Origin: Otis tarda
Taxonomy: Eukaryota > Chordata > Aves > Otidiformes > Otididae
Reading direction: 5' to 3'
NCBI GenBank assembly: GCA_026413225.1
Contig: CM048553.1
Location: 144,807,190-144,871,189 of the forward strand
Length of the DNA: 64,000 nt
The notes beneath the pieces are model-generated. The model saw only the letters and a program-made list of their open reading frames with translations, searched no databases and was not told the DNA's origin. Positions 24,303 through 37,195 of this stretch are shown here, piece by piece. Positions within the stretch are counted from its first letter, which is position 1, and every line of letters begins with the position of its first letter. The position numbers and the translations under genes are program-made.

Positions 24303-27004
24303 ACAGTTTTTAAGGGATAAGCCTGAATAAGACATTGTATTTGGTCATCTTGATACTCATTTTATGCAACTCACTGATACGTAAGAAATTCGATAGCACA
24401 CACACAAAAAAAAAAAAGGGTTTTTTTCTGTTATTTCTGAATGGAATTTGCATTTGGTGCTTGTTTTTTTCCTGTAAAATTGAAATATTTTGATACATAG
24501 AACCACTGGAACTGTATAAAGTAGTTAAGGCCACTAAATTGTAAAGACTTAGGTGAAGAAGTAATTTGGCACCCAGCAAGTTATCTCATTGATTCAATGT
24601 GACTATGCAAAAATGCATTAAACTTAATCATGTGTTTAAACCTTTCCAGATTGATGTCTGAGAGAGAGTGCTTTAAAACAAAAGAAACAATCTTCCTGTA
24701 CAAAAACATATAAACATCATCTTAATTTAAATATCATATGTCTGGCACAAATTAAAGAAAAATTTGCCAAGAGATTCTATTTTCTCCTCTTCCAGAATGT
24801 AAAGCCCATATGGATAAGGCAGATTTCTGACTATCTCAAAAATGAACTCTATTTATTGGATTCTGTCAACTACCAAAAACTATATTCCGTGATCTTTTGT
24901 ACAGGATATTCACAAGTGAAATGCAAACCCAGAGGTTCATGTAGGCAGAGATTTTGTGTTTGTAAGGCTCATCTGGATGCTGGTGACCCAGAAATGTGCT
25001 TAAAAAATCTGATGAGAGCAAGATGTTTTTTCTTTTGAGTTTTCTAATACTTTCTTAGTTTTCACATAACCTCACAATATTAAATCTTCCTACCTATAGC
25101 AAGCCATATAGACAGGGCTGTATACAGGGAGAAAAAGAGTCAAAGAAAATCCATGTACGTTTTCTTAAGGTTGCATTATTTGTTGCTAAAAAATAAAAGC
25201 AATTCTAATTTTAAGCAAATATTCAAATCTACAAGCTGGGTCACCCATTCCTTACTCAGATGAAAAATAATGGTATTTCTTCGACAGATATTAAAAACAG
25301 ACAGGGAGAATAACAACAATTACAATAACAGCAATACTAAATGATAATCATAAAGAAAAAAATCTGGAACCAAATATTTATCTAAACAATATTTTTGTTT
25401 TTATATACCTTGCTTATAACTGATATTGTTAGTTAAGATTGCCATTCTTGGTCTTAGTGACTATAAATTATGTTCCATTAGTTTTGAAAATTTTATATTC
25501 ATTCATTTGGAATAAAATTACATTTGCTTTCAGAAATGATGGATTAGAAGTCATGCATTATTTTGTCTCTAACAAAAGTTACTATCATTTTCAAATATTG
25601 ATCTATTCTTGAATGGCTGTGTTTATGAATCAAGGAATAATGTTAAATAAATATCACTGTAAAATTATCATCAAAATGAAATGTTTCAAACTTTTGAACA
25701 TTATTTCAAAGACAGCTTTGTCAACATATACCTCTTGTTCTGGGGGGGGATGCAGTCAAAACCTAGCTAATGTTACGCATGTCAGCAATGTAACTGTTGC
25801 ACAACACTAATTTATACTTTAGCACAAAATCTATTAAATCAAATGCTTGAACTATGTCAAACTATATTCTGCAAATGATCAGGAAAATATTCCAATTTGT
25901 CTTTTGTGATGTCAAATTTCTACTTCAATAACACTTTTTCTCTTTCCATCTTGTTTTCCATTCTGCATACTAGTCCAGCTTACTGAAAAATAGTATTTAA
26001 AAAAATTAAATCAACAATGTTCTACTAAATTAATTTGCCTTGCCTCACGGCTTAACTTGCCAGCTCTAAAAGACACTAACATTCTCCTGGCCAAAAGTGT
26101 CGCTATAGCAAGACAGGCACTTAAGGTCAAAATCTAAAAAACCTTGAGATTTGAGACCACTTAAAACTTTATAGAAGTAATGCACAAAGTAGGAAAGAAA
26201 TGAGAGAAAGAGATCAAGCTCCTATCATGCTACTTTTAAAGAAGTGGCATTTTCAAGAGCTTGAGATATATACAGGTATGCTATAGTCCCAAGAGAAAGA
26301 CATTCTGTTTCTAATGTAGAAAAGCAGAGCCCCTAAAGGGTGATGAATTCCTTAAAAACTCAGCGTAACAAATAAAGCGTTATAATTAGCTTGATCTGCC
26401 TTAAAAATTAAAGTCCTATTTCATATTACGAAGTTGTAACATCAACAGACGATACGTATGATTGTTGCCTTTTAAGGAGCCCTAGAATATCAAAACCAGT
26501 GTGCTGTGAAGCTGATAGGTCATTTTTATCCCAAAAGATATGAACAAGCAAGATATGCAGAAAAAAAAACAGAGAATCTTACACTTCTTGTCGCAAATCG
26601 GTGTTTTCTGTCTGGATGTGGCTGATTCAAAGCAGTAAAAAGTGAACATTTTCAATCTGTTTTCTCTAGTGTATCTTCTCTTTAGGTGATAGTAATAATT
26701 AATACACATAGAATTTCAGTACCTTTTGAAACTTTTTGCCTCCTTATGTTTTTCCTCAATCAGGCAACAATTCTAGAAATAAAATCCTGTTTGATTATTG
26801 TGTCTTTACTTACAGCTTATTCAGATAGCAAAGACAGAATATTTATCTTTTTACATAACAGATGGAAACATTCACAGAAGGATAGTTATCCTACCTGAAA
26901 CTGTTGGACAACGCTTTGAACCAACTCTCATGCCAATCCTCAAATCCTATGCTGAGACGTAACTACTATAAAAGATACCTACCTGGAAAAAAATAAAGTA
27001 GAAC

Positions 27005-27025
27005 AAAAAAAAAAAAAAAAAAAAA
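27005..27025. repeat. Poly-A run (21 bp)
   Basis: An uninterrupted run of 21 A, preceded by AATAAAGTAGAAC near 26993. A polyadenylation-like hexamer just before an A tract is what a retrocopy would show, but I cannot recognise any gene body upstream. I leave it as a homopolymer. Confidence 0.8.
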
Positions 27026-27579
27026 TACACAATGTTCTCTTGCCCCATGCCCTAGAAATGAATATACTTGATTAACATGTAGGCCTAATGCACAGGCTTC
27101 ATGTCAGGTTCAGTGTGATTTCTGAGGATTAATTCATATTTTGAAGATTGAGTTTAAATGCCCTCCTAGATTATGTCAATTGTGTTCTGCATTTCTAAGG
27201 GCTGGACCTCTGAGGAGGAAAATCAAGTTCCACAGGACATTTAAAAACTTTTAGCGTTTGTCAAATGAGAAAAGCAGAGGACATTTAAGCCATTTAAGCA
27301 TTTCTATTTTATTTAATTATTAATTAATTTTCAGTACAATGACATGTATTACAGCTAATGCCAGTAACATTTTCTTTCCTCATTATGGCAAACAGTGGGG
27401 AGAAAATGTCAGCATGTTTAAATTATTTGTTTGATTGTCCCCTTCCCTCCATCCATTGCATCCAAACTCTAGCAACAGTTTTCAAATTTTCAAACATATG
27501 AATTGACAGGAATTTTTTTTTTAAAGTTTGAAGAAACGTGATTCTCTCCATCATTGATTACTGTTTGTAAGCACAGGCA

Positions 27580-27815
27580 ATTACTATCTGTAATCCCCTA
27601 AAATATTTGTTCTAGCTCCATCTTGAAAGCAGTTACATTTCTTGCCTCCACTATTTCTGTGGGAGAGTTGTTACAAGACCTTCTTGCTTTGATGTTTAAG
27701 AAAATTTTTCTCATTTCCATCTCAAATACACTAATTTTTCTTTTTTCCAGCATTATCTTTTAGTTTAAATAGTACATTGGATTTGTGGATATAAGTTATA
27801 TTCCCTCTCAACATA
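27580..27815 (-). mobile_element. Ancient CR1/L3-like LINE 3' fragment
   Basis: On the plus strand it reads TTCTAGCTCCATCTTGAAAG, then TTGCCTCCACTATTTCTGTG and GGGAGAGTTGTTACAAGACC. It goes on to TTGATGTTTAAGAAAATTTT and a closing TATATTCCCTCTCAACA. This is the reverse of the C-terminal and 3' UTR order of ancient amniote CR1/L3-type elements: the region encoding a Leu-Phe-Lys-Leu-Lys-like block and the RKNFLISIS-like block. It is far more diverged than the avian CR1s here. Subfamily name not certain. Confidence 0.6.
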
Positions 27816-30800
27816 GCACTTCAGAGAGACATTTTCCCTGTTCATTCATCATCATACCAGTAATGTCAGTTTTATGACATGAACAATTTTCACTATGAAA
27901 CTTCTGCTCACAGTGTTCAGTCAATAACTGAAAGATTTAACATGATTAATCCCAAGTTAGTCCTTCAAGAGCTAAACCAAAGTCCCCTTTCAGCATGATA
28001 CTTTGAAGCCTGCTCTTTGGCAAGTCAAAACACTATGTATTAATTTTACACTAATTCTCATTTTCCTTGGCTTAATCGATGATTTTAAGTTACCTATTAA
28101 AGTCCATTTTCTGTAGTTTTACATGATAAATTACTGATTAAATTGGAAAAGATTACTACTACTGTAAAACACATTCCCTTCAAATCACTTTTTCAGAAGC
28201 AAATAGGAAGCATATACCAAGAAATAAAGACTATTTAGGGGTTATTATTTAGGGTTTCTAGGAGTGCTAGAAATCTTAAAAGTAACCATCCTCCTGCAAG
28301 ATTTCCAGCCCAGGCTCCAGAGAATCAGATAAACATCTGAACTTTTAGACACTTGTCCATAGCTTACCCAAATTCCAAGTCTTTGGGGGTCACCCATCAT
28401 TACGAATTTCCTTATTTTTATGTTTGCCAGACCCTTTTAACCTTAAATTTTCAGAGGATTCATAGGATTCATAGGATTTAATTGCTCTACTCTCCCAAAA
28501 TCCAGAGGTTGGGTGATTAAATTCCACTTAACTCTGAAAAGTTCGAGTTCACTATTAGTTAATGTAAAACCCTGTCTAAAAAAATATCGTTAACATACAC
28601 AAGTCATACAACTGGGAAACTCTAGTATCCCCTTAAGGAGAAGCTGCTTTAGTCTTGCTCTAGTTTTGCTATGTGTACGTATGTGTCTTTTTTTTTCCTT
28701 TGTTTATAAGTGCAGATTAAAAGAAAATCAAAACAAAAATCCAAAACAAAAACAAACAAGCAAACAAAAAAAAAACAGAAAAAAAAAGCCCTTCAGTGTA
28801 TTAAAATTTATGACCATTAGAAAGTAAGAGTTTGGTCAAATATCAAAATTTGCCAAATTCTTTTATTTCCCTTAACATAATGTGTTCTTTAAGAACACAA
28901 GGTTAAAAATGTCTATACTAATACATATTTTTACATGTTGTGTTGTTTTACTGTCCTTAGAGACTAATAGCCATAGTTCTACCAGTTTTGTCACTTACGA
29001 GTATTTTTCATGTTTTAAACAAAATGTTATTCACTTTTCAAATGTAAAGCCACCTGTGTCTATACATACTCACAGAATAGGTAAATGAGGCACTCATTAA
29101 AAAGATTTTTGCATCTGACTGTCTGAAATTAGGAAACTAATAAGATTCTAACTTGCTTCATTTTCAGTACCCAATTTCTATCATCTTGCTTAACACTAAA
29201 GGAGAAGTAAAATATAAATCTTTACAACACAGACTGTTGTTTGATATTTAAACATCATATCTATCTTTCAAATTGAGAGATGAGATGATCACTCTGCTGG
29301 CCTCTTCCATGGGATTTTCAGAAAAGAGCAAGAGGAATTCAGATCTGATCCACCAATATTGTGAATTCCTGTTTATGGCACTATCACTTGTGTGGACACA
29401 TCTGTTTCTATTTTCTATTTCTTTGCCTTAAATTAGAAATACTTCTGCAACCACAGTTTACACTGTCTCAATAATTGACACTGGTATGAATTTCTCATAA
29501 AAAAAAAATAAGCTTCTTTTAGACTCTGTTAGCAGGCTCCATTTATTCAGCCCTACGGAGAGTTACCAAGAGTGGTGCATTTGTCAAAAGGAAGGTATAA
29601 TAGCACTGACACATGATGAACAGGAAATCAGTACAGAAGACCACTGTGGTCACAATCCTGCAGAGTCTTGCACTTGTTCTGAGCTTTGTGTGCTAGGATT
29701 AGTGCCTTCAAAATCAATGTGATTAATAAATGCGATGCCTCACAGTGTGTGTGTTTGAGCATGGATATAAGTTATTGCAGACTTGTCTCAATGAAAGGGA
29801 AACCTTCTGAAAGTTTCAGGTTTCTATAGAGATAACTTCAGAAACTGAAAACAGAGGAAACACTGAGGAAATAAAAGAAGTCTAAAGCACTCTTCCAGTA
29901 ATTTGAGTGGCTCTGCTTTTAAACGCAGAATTCAACAGAAAAAAAAAAAGGCATTAGTTAAAAAAGTTATCACAAATACTTTTTCATTAAAAAATACTTA
30001 CAGAAAGTTCTATGAAGTCTGGCTTTTGAACACAAGGAGAATTTCAGATATTGCGTGAAATAAAATTGTTTTGTCTAGACCTGCTGAGGTCAGGATACCA
30101 AGATTCCTAAATGACTCCTAAAAGTGTCTTTGGTCTTTTCGCAAATGACTTTCCTGTTCATGTGATTCAACATGTAAAACGGGAAGAAATTAACACCTAA
30201 GGTCCACTCCTCCCCCCCTCCCAAAAAAAAAAAAAAACAAAACCAGAGAAACAAAAAGTCCCAAACTGATAGAAAAAGGCACTTTTATACTCAATGTCTC
30301 CATAGTAGTTACCAAGAAGTTTTTTGAGAATAAAGCACATACTTTCAAGAGAGTGTTAATGTTTGAAAGATGCAACAGATTTAATAGTCATTCTAGCTCT
30401 ATTCCCACAATAATTGCCGTATGACAGTGACAAAATTGTACTTTTCCTTGATTAGAACAATGTGTTACTTTCACATCAAAGTTTAGTTGCCTTTTCAACT
30501 TAGAGCAGATGACAAAATGTTAGTTTGACGTTGAAGTACAGCATTTATCTTAATTTGATGGCAAAACAACACTGGTTTGACATTGCAATGTGGTATTTGT
30601 CCTAATATGACTGATTTTCAGTGTATAGTACATTTGTTTGCCAAATCTTTTTTCCTATTGGCAAATTAAAATCACAAAATAGCCCTTAGCCTTTCGTTTT
30701 GTTTGAATTCCCCAAACTCCATTAAAAGGCAATATTGACATCCTTAACAAAACTTTATGTCATGGCAACAAAAAGCAGTACATTTGTTTTGCGTTTTAAA

Positions 30801-32340
30801 TTTGCTGCGGTCATTTCTACAATGGTATCTAGTTAAGTCTTTGGCTCTCTCATGTTAAATACCCTTTCTATGTTTTAGCTATCTTGCTGGAGTTAACCAC
30901 AATCTCTGTACTGAGGTTAGCAAGGCATAAAAATTAGATTGGTTCTAAATAGATGTTTAAATTGGATAATGTGCAAAATCTCTGTCTGTGTGAGACAGCA
31001 GAATGATAAATGAGCATGCTTTAGAGTGGGAAGCCCTCCAGGTTATATCCCTCTTTAAATGACCCTGAAGATGAGAGCACATCATAGACAGTAATGTAGT
31101 TGTAGGTATCAATAGTCATCAATTTTTGATGAAAAGGTTAATGAAATAAACATTCAGAAGGAAAGACACAACATCAAATAGTAAAAGCATTAAGCAATCT
31201 GTTCAGAATTGAATTTTAAAGGAAGGAAAATAGTTTTCTAAGACACCAATAGAGAGGTGAATTGAAATTATGTGATTGATTAATCAACTTTTTTATTGTT
31301 AAAATTTTTACCAATGTACAGCATATATATGACCGTGAATGTAATTAAGATTTTTATCCCCCGAGGCATTATCTGTTTCTGTTAAAGTGATGGAAATTTT
31401 TCCACTGAAAAAATACGAGCCACTCACTCTGCACTGGGGGCAGTAGAAGGGCAGTGTCAGGAGAAAATTACCTTTGCTGTACTTGTACCACTTGTAGTAC
31501 TTGGGTAATATACTGCAGTTGTGGTTGTACTGAGATGACTATCAATTCTCAAAAATGAACAAAAGAATCTGTAAAGATAATGTTTAGCTGCAGGCCAGCT
31601 CCCAATCCCTTTCCTCATATTGAGTCATACTTAACCACTCTAAGAGGGACCCCACTGATTTCAGTGAAGATTGTTTCTACTGAGGAACCGCTGGGGTTGA
31701 ACGCATTGGAATCTGCTCATAATGTGTGAATGATCTATATCACAGAGCTTCCATAATCTCTATATAAACACACTGTAAATAGTTTATGCACACTAAGGTG
31801 CATAATGCAGTATGCAGGTCCAACTTGCAGTACTTGCTGTCTTGGTGAAGAGTGGTGGGATTGTCCTGAAGCAAACGCTGGGAGTTGAAAGAAAGGTCAA
31901 CAATAGTTTAAAAATAAATGGCATAAATAATACCATATGGTATGTTATCGTTTTCATATGCTGTGAAGCATGGACAGGCAATAGAGTGAGTTCCAGAGCA
32001 AACTTGAACCTTCTAAAGCTAAGCTGAGCCCGAATCACGTCAATTGTTGAAAACCGAGCCAACTATTACAAATTTCATTTTATACTCTTTTCAGGTATCT
32101 AGCTCCTATTTTTCAGCAGGAATTGTAACAAAATGTGTGAAGAGAAGATTTTATCACATTATCGGTTCAAATAAAATTTTACAAGGTATCTAGTCATATA
32201 TACAAAAACCCCCTTGTATTTGCAATACTCAGTATACTCAAAACACTAAATTCTACTCTAAATCAAGTTTAAGATTTGCATCATGACCTGTATAACCCTA
32301 CACAATTCCATTCCAAGTGACACTTATCATATATATAACA
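27816..32340. other. Non-coding stretch with A-rich repeats
   Basis: No gene recognised. It contains an A-rich AAAC tract (28720-28788) and a short repeat of the nonamer GGATTCATA (28456-28478). A pyrimidine block followed by a 15-bp A run lies at 30205-30237. The remainder is AT-rich single-copy-looking DNA. Confidence 0.5.
28720..28788. repeat. A-rich low-complexity tract (AAAC units)
   Basis: A tract of A with scattered C and G, including several AAAC and AAAAC units. It may be an old expanded poly-A tail, but no element body precedes it that I can name. Confidence 0.75.
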
Positions 32341-33029
32341 GATTCACAGAATAGTTGAGATTGGAAGGGACCTCTGGAGGTCATCTGGGTCAACATCCCT
32401 GCTCAAGCAGGGATACCTAGACACAGTTGCCCAGGACAGCTTTTGAACATCTCCAAGGAGGGAGGCTCTACAACCTCCCTGGACATCCTGTGTCAGTGCT
32501 CAGTCACTGTAAGAAAGTGTTCCTGATGTTCAGAGAGCACCTCCTGTGCTTCAGTTTGTGCCTATTGCCTCATATCATTTCACTGGGCACCACTGAAAAG
32601 AGTTGACTCCATCCTCTTTATATCTTCCATTCAGGTATTTACACACATTGATGGGATCTCCCCTGAGCCTTCTCTTCTCCAGGCTGAACAGTCCCAGCTC
32701 TTTCTGCCTTTCCTCACAGGAGAGACCCTCCAGGCCTTTAATCATCCTTGTGGCTCTTTGCTGGGTTCTCTCTAGTGGCTCCATGTCTCTCTTGTACTAG
32801 GGACACCAGGACTGGACACACTGCTCCAGATGTGGCCTCAGCAGTGCTGAAGGGAAGGATCACCTACCTTAACCTTAAGGAGTAACACTGCTCCTTATGC
32901 AGTCCAGGATACTTTTAGCCTTCTTTGCTGTAATGGCACATTGCTGGCTCATGTTCAACTTGATGTCCACCAGGTCCCTCAGGTCCTTTTCCACCAAGCT
33001 GCTTTCCAGCCAGTTGGTCCCCAAAGATG
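32341..33029 (-). mobile_element. CR1 LINE 3' part, about 690 bp (minus)
   Basis: Read from the plus strand it begins with GATTCACAGAATAGTTGAG and TTGGAAGGGACCTCTGGAGG, a reversed CR1 3' tip. It then proceeds through the 3' UTR into the ORF2 C-terminus. The minus frame 32784-32575 contains Gln-Gln-Arg-Ala-Thr, Met-Ile-Lys-Gly-Leu-Glu and [15 protein letters not shown], the standard CR1 C-terminal order. The part at 32900-33029 (ATGTCCACCAGGTCCCTCAG, TTTCCAGCCAGTTGG) continues upstream in ORF2. It belongs to the same subgroup as the copy at 42320, since both share the GAGCAGGGAT and CTAGGTG-type 3' UTR blocks. 5'-truncated and inactive. Confidence 0.92.
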
Positions 33030-36000
33030 TAGTTGCTAAAAGTTATTTTTCTTTCACTTGTAGAACCCAGAAATGCAAACAAGTTTGTCAGTCATCGCAT
33101 AAAAATTGTATCCAGTCTTCTGATGAGTTATTAGAAAATCTGAAAGGAACAAGTGCATGAAACTCCACTTTTAGTCCATGACAGTTTGGAGCTCTGTTGG
33201 CAAATGATAGCCATTGGAAGAATACATCTAGCTAACCACTTGCTCAATGTACATGTACATTTGAAGGATATCTCAAGGAGTTATTTTAGGAATCTACCTT
33301 AAAATCCTGAGGGCAGCTGAATAATGGTAGGCAGAAGTCATTAATGTTTGTATATTTGGATGGAAAATAAACACATCTTTTCATAAATCTGCAACGATTG
33401 TCCAAGGCAGCTATGAGGGACAGCCAGATTTAGCCAGGGATGATTCAGCCCTGTAGAAGTGAAAGTAGCAAGGGCAAGCCATCCAGGCAGACCGCAGGGA
33501 AATAGCTAGGAATTAAAGAATATGGAAAATCTTGTTCCTCACAAGAGCTCCTTTGTGCAGCTCAGCTTAGTCCACTTTGGGAAGGAGCTTATTTAGACTT
33601 GTCCACATGGAGACTTCACATTATTTTGCAACAGCTTTCCTTGGCAGCAGTTCAGATCGATTCAAACAGCCTGTATTGATATGACAGACAATGCAAGCAC
33701 TGTCAAAAGGGAGAGAGAAAGGGATCCTTATAGGGACCTGTCTGAAATAGCAACAGTCCATTGCTTTCTAAAGAGTTTTCTTTAACTCACTTCAGTGGCC
33801 ATAAGCTTACCACAAAAGAAATTCCTTTTTGTTTCTCAGAAAGGTCAAAACAGATGAGCAGATGACTGAAGATAAAGTAACAACAGATCAGACTCTAGTG
33901 TCCTCATGCAGCTGAAATAAAAAAGACTTATGTTGCTTTTCAGACTATCTCCCCTCTCTGATTCTAGTTGGGATTAGAAGCCAAAGAGCTGGAGAAACAA
34001 AGACGGACTGTTTCTGGCTTAATCAAAAGTCTCAGGAGATTAACTGTAGTTGCAAGATTACCAGCATGATTTCTTAAAATGGAGCAGACCAAACAAGCTT
34101 CCAACAAACATTCAAAAATTTGGAGGTTTATCTAAATAATTTTCCATAACAATTTAAAGTCCTCCCTATCTCAAAGCCATGTTGGAATTTTAAATTCATA
34201 CTGGAAATGGAGCAGAAGAATTAGCTAAAGAATTTATTATTTCTTTTCCCAGTGCTGATCTTTCCAGGGATTGCTGCTAGCTAATTGCAAATTGCCTGTG
34301 ATAATGTTAATATTTTTCTACTTCTACTAAAATCTTCATAGTTTAACAGACAACTTCCTTGTAAAAATCACTATTTTAATACTGATACTGACTCAGAGAA
34401 GTTGTGTTAACTTGAAAATTGGCAAGTGAAGACAAAGTGAAAATAAATTAGCAAATAAAGAAAAAATAATAAAAATTATGTTATTTTTCACTGTCACAAA
34501 TGAAAATAGATCTTGGTTTTTGATACTTTACATAGAATTTCATTGTTACTCTGCCTTCTGTGGTGCAGAACTACAGGGATATGTAGAGACAACAAGAGAG
34601 TTCTCATACTCTAGAGGCAGACCTTCACTGGTGTTAAATGTGATGTTATACATGGGGGAACAGCATCAATTCTAGGAGCTGAGATTTAGCCTCGTATTTT
34701 AGCATTTTCCCCTCTTCCTGGTACTGATAGCTATGAAAATGGTTTCCTAATGCAAATATTCCCTCACTAGGCCTTTGCTGCATGAATCAGTTTGGTTTTC
34801 CCTTGGGAGCTCCTTTGTCCAAATATACTGCAACTTGCACATGTAGTCCCTTGCATTTTGCAGTTGAATTATACAAGCAAGAGTACAAATATATTGTTGA
34901 GTCGCATAAGAATTTTCAATCCCTGCTTTAATAAGGTCTTAGTCTGCTGCTAGTTTTGAAAAATTAAAGCCACCAAAACTCACTGCAATATTGGATGTGT
35001 AGTCAGTGGAGAGACTAAGAGACACCGCTCCGTTTTGCATACACAAGCCTTTGCATTGCTTCTATGTCCACCATCTGAGTGCAGTGATTTATGAAACCTT
35101 ATTTTCTTCCACATTCCCACCCCAGTCACAGGAGGAACTTTCAGCTGCAAAGCTGTTTCCTCTGACAGCGCAGTATTATTCCTCTGACAGTAATTCATCT
35201 TTCCTATGGCAGAGATGCATTAGTCTTTCTGAAAAATAAGTTGAGCTATCAGCTACAAAATAATAGACACAATGATTATTTCCAAGTATGAAGAATCAGT
35301 TTTATCACAATATAACAAACTTATCTGTGAGCCAAAATCAAAATTATCTTTCACTAGTAACTTTCAAAGATCTCCAAATACAAATCCCTGTATGTTCAGA
35401 ATTGTATCATAAATAAAACTTAATCCCAGTAAGTTACATGTGCATCATTATTCTCAGGAAACCGAAATTGTAAAAAAAATATAACCAAATCCTTACTGGG
35501 AACTGAAAACACTTAAAATGATATGTCTTTTAAAAATTATTTCTTAAAATAAAATATTGCAACACTGCAATGAAGATAAGAAATTTCATATACAAAGATG
35601 GAGTTTTATTCAAAGGTAATAGACCAGCTTACAATTCCCAGTATTCGAAGTCTTCCTATATAGACAGGAAATATCCATTTCCAGCAGAACACTAAATCTT
35701 CTTTAAAATTCAATTCAGAAAAAAATAAATAATAAAAAGATTCAAAGTAGAATCAAGCAGAATATTCTAAAAAGACAACAAGACTAACATAGAATAGGTC
35801 ATCAACTTCACACAACTGGACAGACATTTAAGATGTTTGGGACATAACAGCCTATTAGAATTATGGATTATGATAAATACTTAGAAAATATTAATAACAA
35901 CAACATAAAATGTTGTTAACATTAAGTTAACAATAACTTAACAACCGTGAGGTGAGTAATATTTGAAGGGAGATGACCAATGCCTTCATTTTACACAGAG

Positions 36001-36769
36001 TTGAAAACTTCGTTTGGAAGATTATATACTCAATCAGTTTGTTTTACAACTTCTGAATGTCTCCTGTGTTGGAGAAAGTTACATATCTTCTTAAGAAAAC
36101 TGAAAGATATGTGGGCTTGCCTTTGCTATACAGCTACCAAAATTAAGCTTTTAAAGAGACTCAGATAAATTTATTATATCATGTGATTTTCATTGTTCTA
36201 AATAAAGTTAAAAACCAGAATTATATTCAAAAATACAAATGAAGAAATGATGTAAAAGGTGAACCTAGAAAGAGCACATCTATTTGAAATACCAGTTAAA
36301 AGCAAAATTTGTATTAGTGAACGTAATGCTAATAAGTAGTCAAGCAGTTACATTTTTGCACTTGAACTTTTAAACAAGACACAAATGGAAAAAATCAAAC
36401 ACTTTTTTTTGCATTTAGAGAGTAGTATCTACAGAAATGTGCACTGGTTTGAGTTTTTAAAATTTCAATTTCATGCTTTTCAGTATGTTCTTGCATATCA
36501 GACAGTATCAATAGTCCTTTTTATTACATAGTCATATTGTAAATTACTGTTAAAAAGAGAAGACATTGAAAATTATGTGTTTCCACCCTGTGACTTGGAC
36601 AAACTCACAGATACCTGTGCTATTCTCAGTAGGTGTTTTCATGAGCTGGTTTGCAAACTTCTAATAAAAGATTCCATAGTGTTTCATCCTAAATGTCCTT
36701 TGCTAGAATCAAATATCTGTTTCTGCTTGTCCAGTTCTTGTGACCAAGGAGAGCAAATGGATCATTGTT
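33030..36769. other. Non-coding stretch, nothing recognised
   Basis: No gene recognised. Short frames (60 to 77 codons) are scattered on both strands. A block with TAATTGCAAATTGC near 34281-34295 resembles homeodomain and POU-site sequence but is only suggestive. 35900-35946 holds interleaved GTTAAC and TTAACAAC inverted units. Confidence 0.5.
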
Positions 36770-37195
36770 CTTTTTACAACCTTTTGTCTACTGGAGGATT
36801 CTTATATCCCCCTCCTCAATCTTTTGTTTCCTAGATTAAACAAACTCAACTCTTTCAATCTTTTCTAGCAGTTCATGATTTCAAAACCTCTTTTCATGCT
36901 TGTTTCTCTCCTCTCAATTCATTCCTGTTGATCAGTATCTCCCTAGAAGCATGGCACGAAGTTGGGCACAGCCATCCAGATGAAATCTTGCATTTCCTGA
37001 AAAATATCTTAGTAGTTATGTCCTGGATGTAGACTTGTTCAGTCCTTTTTGCAGCCTCATAAACTTAACCTATGTTTAGTTTGTCATCCATTTTAATAGG
37101 CCAGTTTCTGACATAAGAAATAACTTGTTATCTATCATGCTTTTTCTTCACACATTTTTTACTGTATTTTACTTTGTTGATTTCAGACTGTCTCT
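36770..37195 (-). mobile_element. Ancient CR1-like LINE fragment (minus)
   Basis: The plus strand shows, in reversed LINE order, TTATATCCCCCTCCTCAATC and TAGATTAAACAAACTCAACT. Next come TTTCAATCTTTTCTAGCAG, the segment GCACGAAGTTGGGCACAGCC, and then TGTTTAGTTTGTCATCCATT. These correspond to the C-terminal ORF2 region of old amniote CR1s, where the intact protein has an Glu-Arg-Leu-Asn-Leu-like run and a Lys-Met-Asp-Asp-Lys-like run. It is heavily mutated, with no usable frame. Edges approximate. The 36560-36770 flank may also belong to it. Confidence 0.6.

Larger units (their letters stand above)
19946..27579. other. Non-coding stretch with one exact tandem duplication
   Basis: No gene recognised. 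The only structured items I can support are the 50-bp duplication at 24203-24302 and A runs near 24402 and at 27005-27025. The block 27295-27440 mixes AT-rich homeodomain-like cores with otherwise unremarkable sequence. Confidence 0.5.

Noticed and set aside
26993..27025. AATAAA followed by a poly-A run as a processed pseudogene tail
   Set aside because: No gene-like body or target-site duplication is visible upstream. The hexamer is common in AT-rich DNA.
28456..28478. GGATTCATA repeat as a CR1 octamer tail
   Set aside because: The unit is nine bases and no CR1 3' UTR blocks lie beside it, so chance or a tiny minisatellite is more likely.
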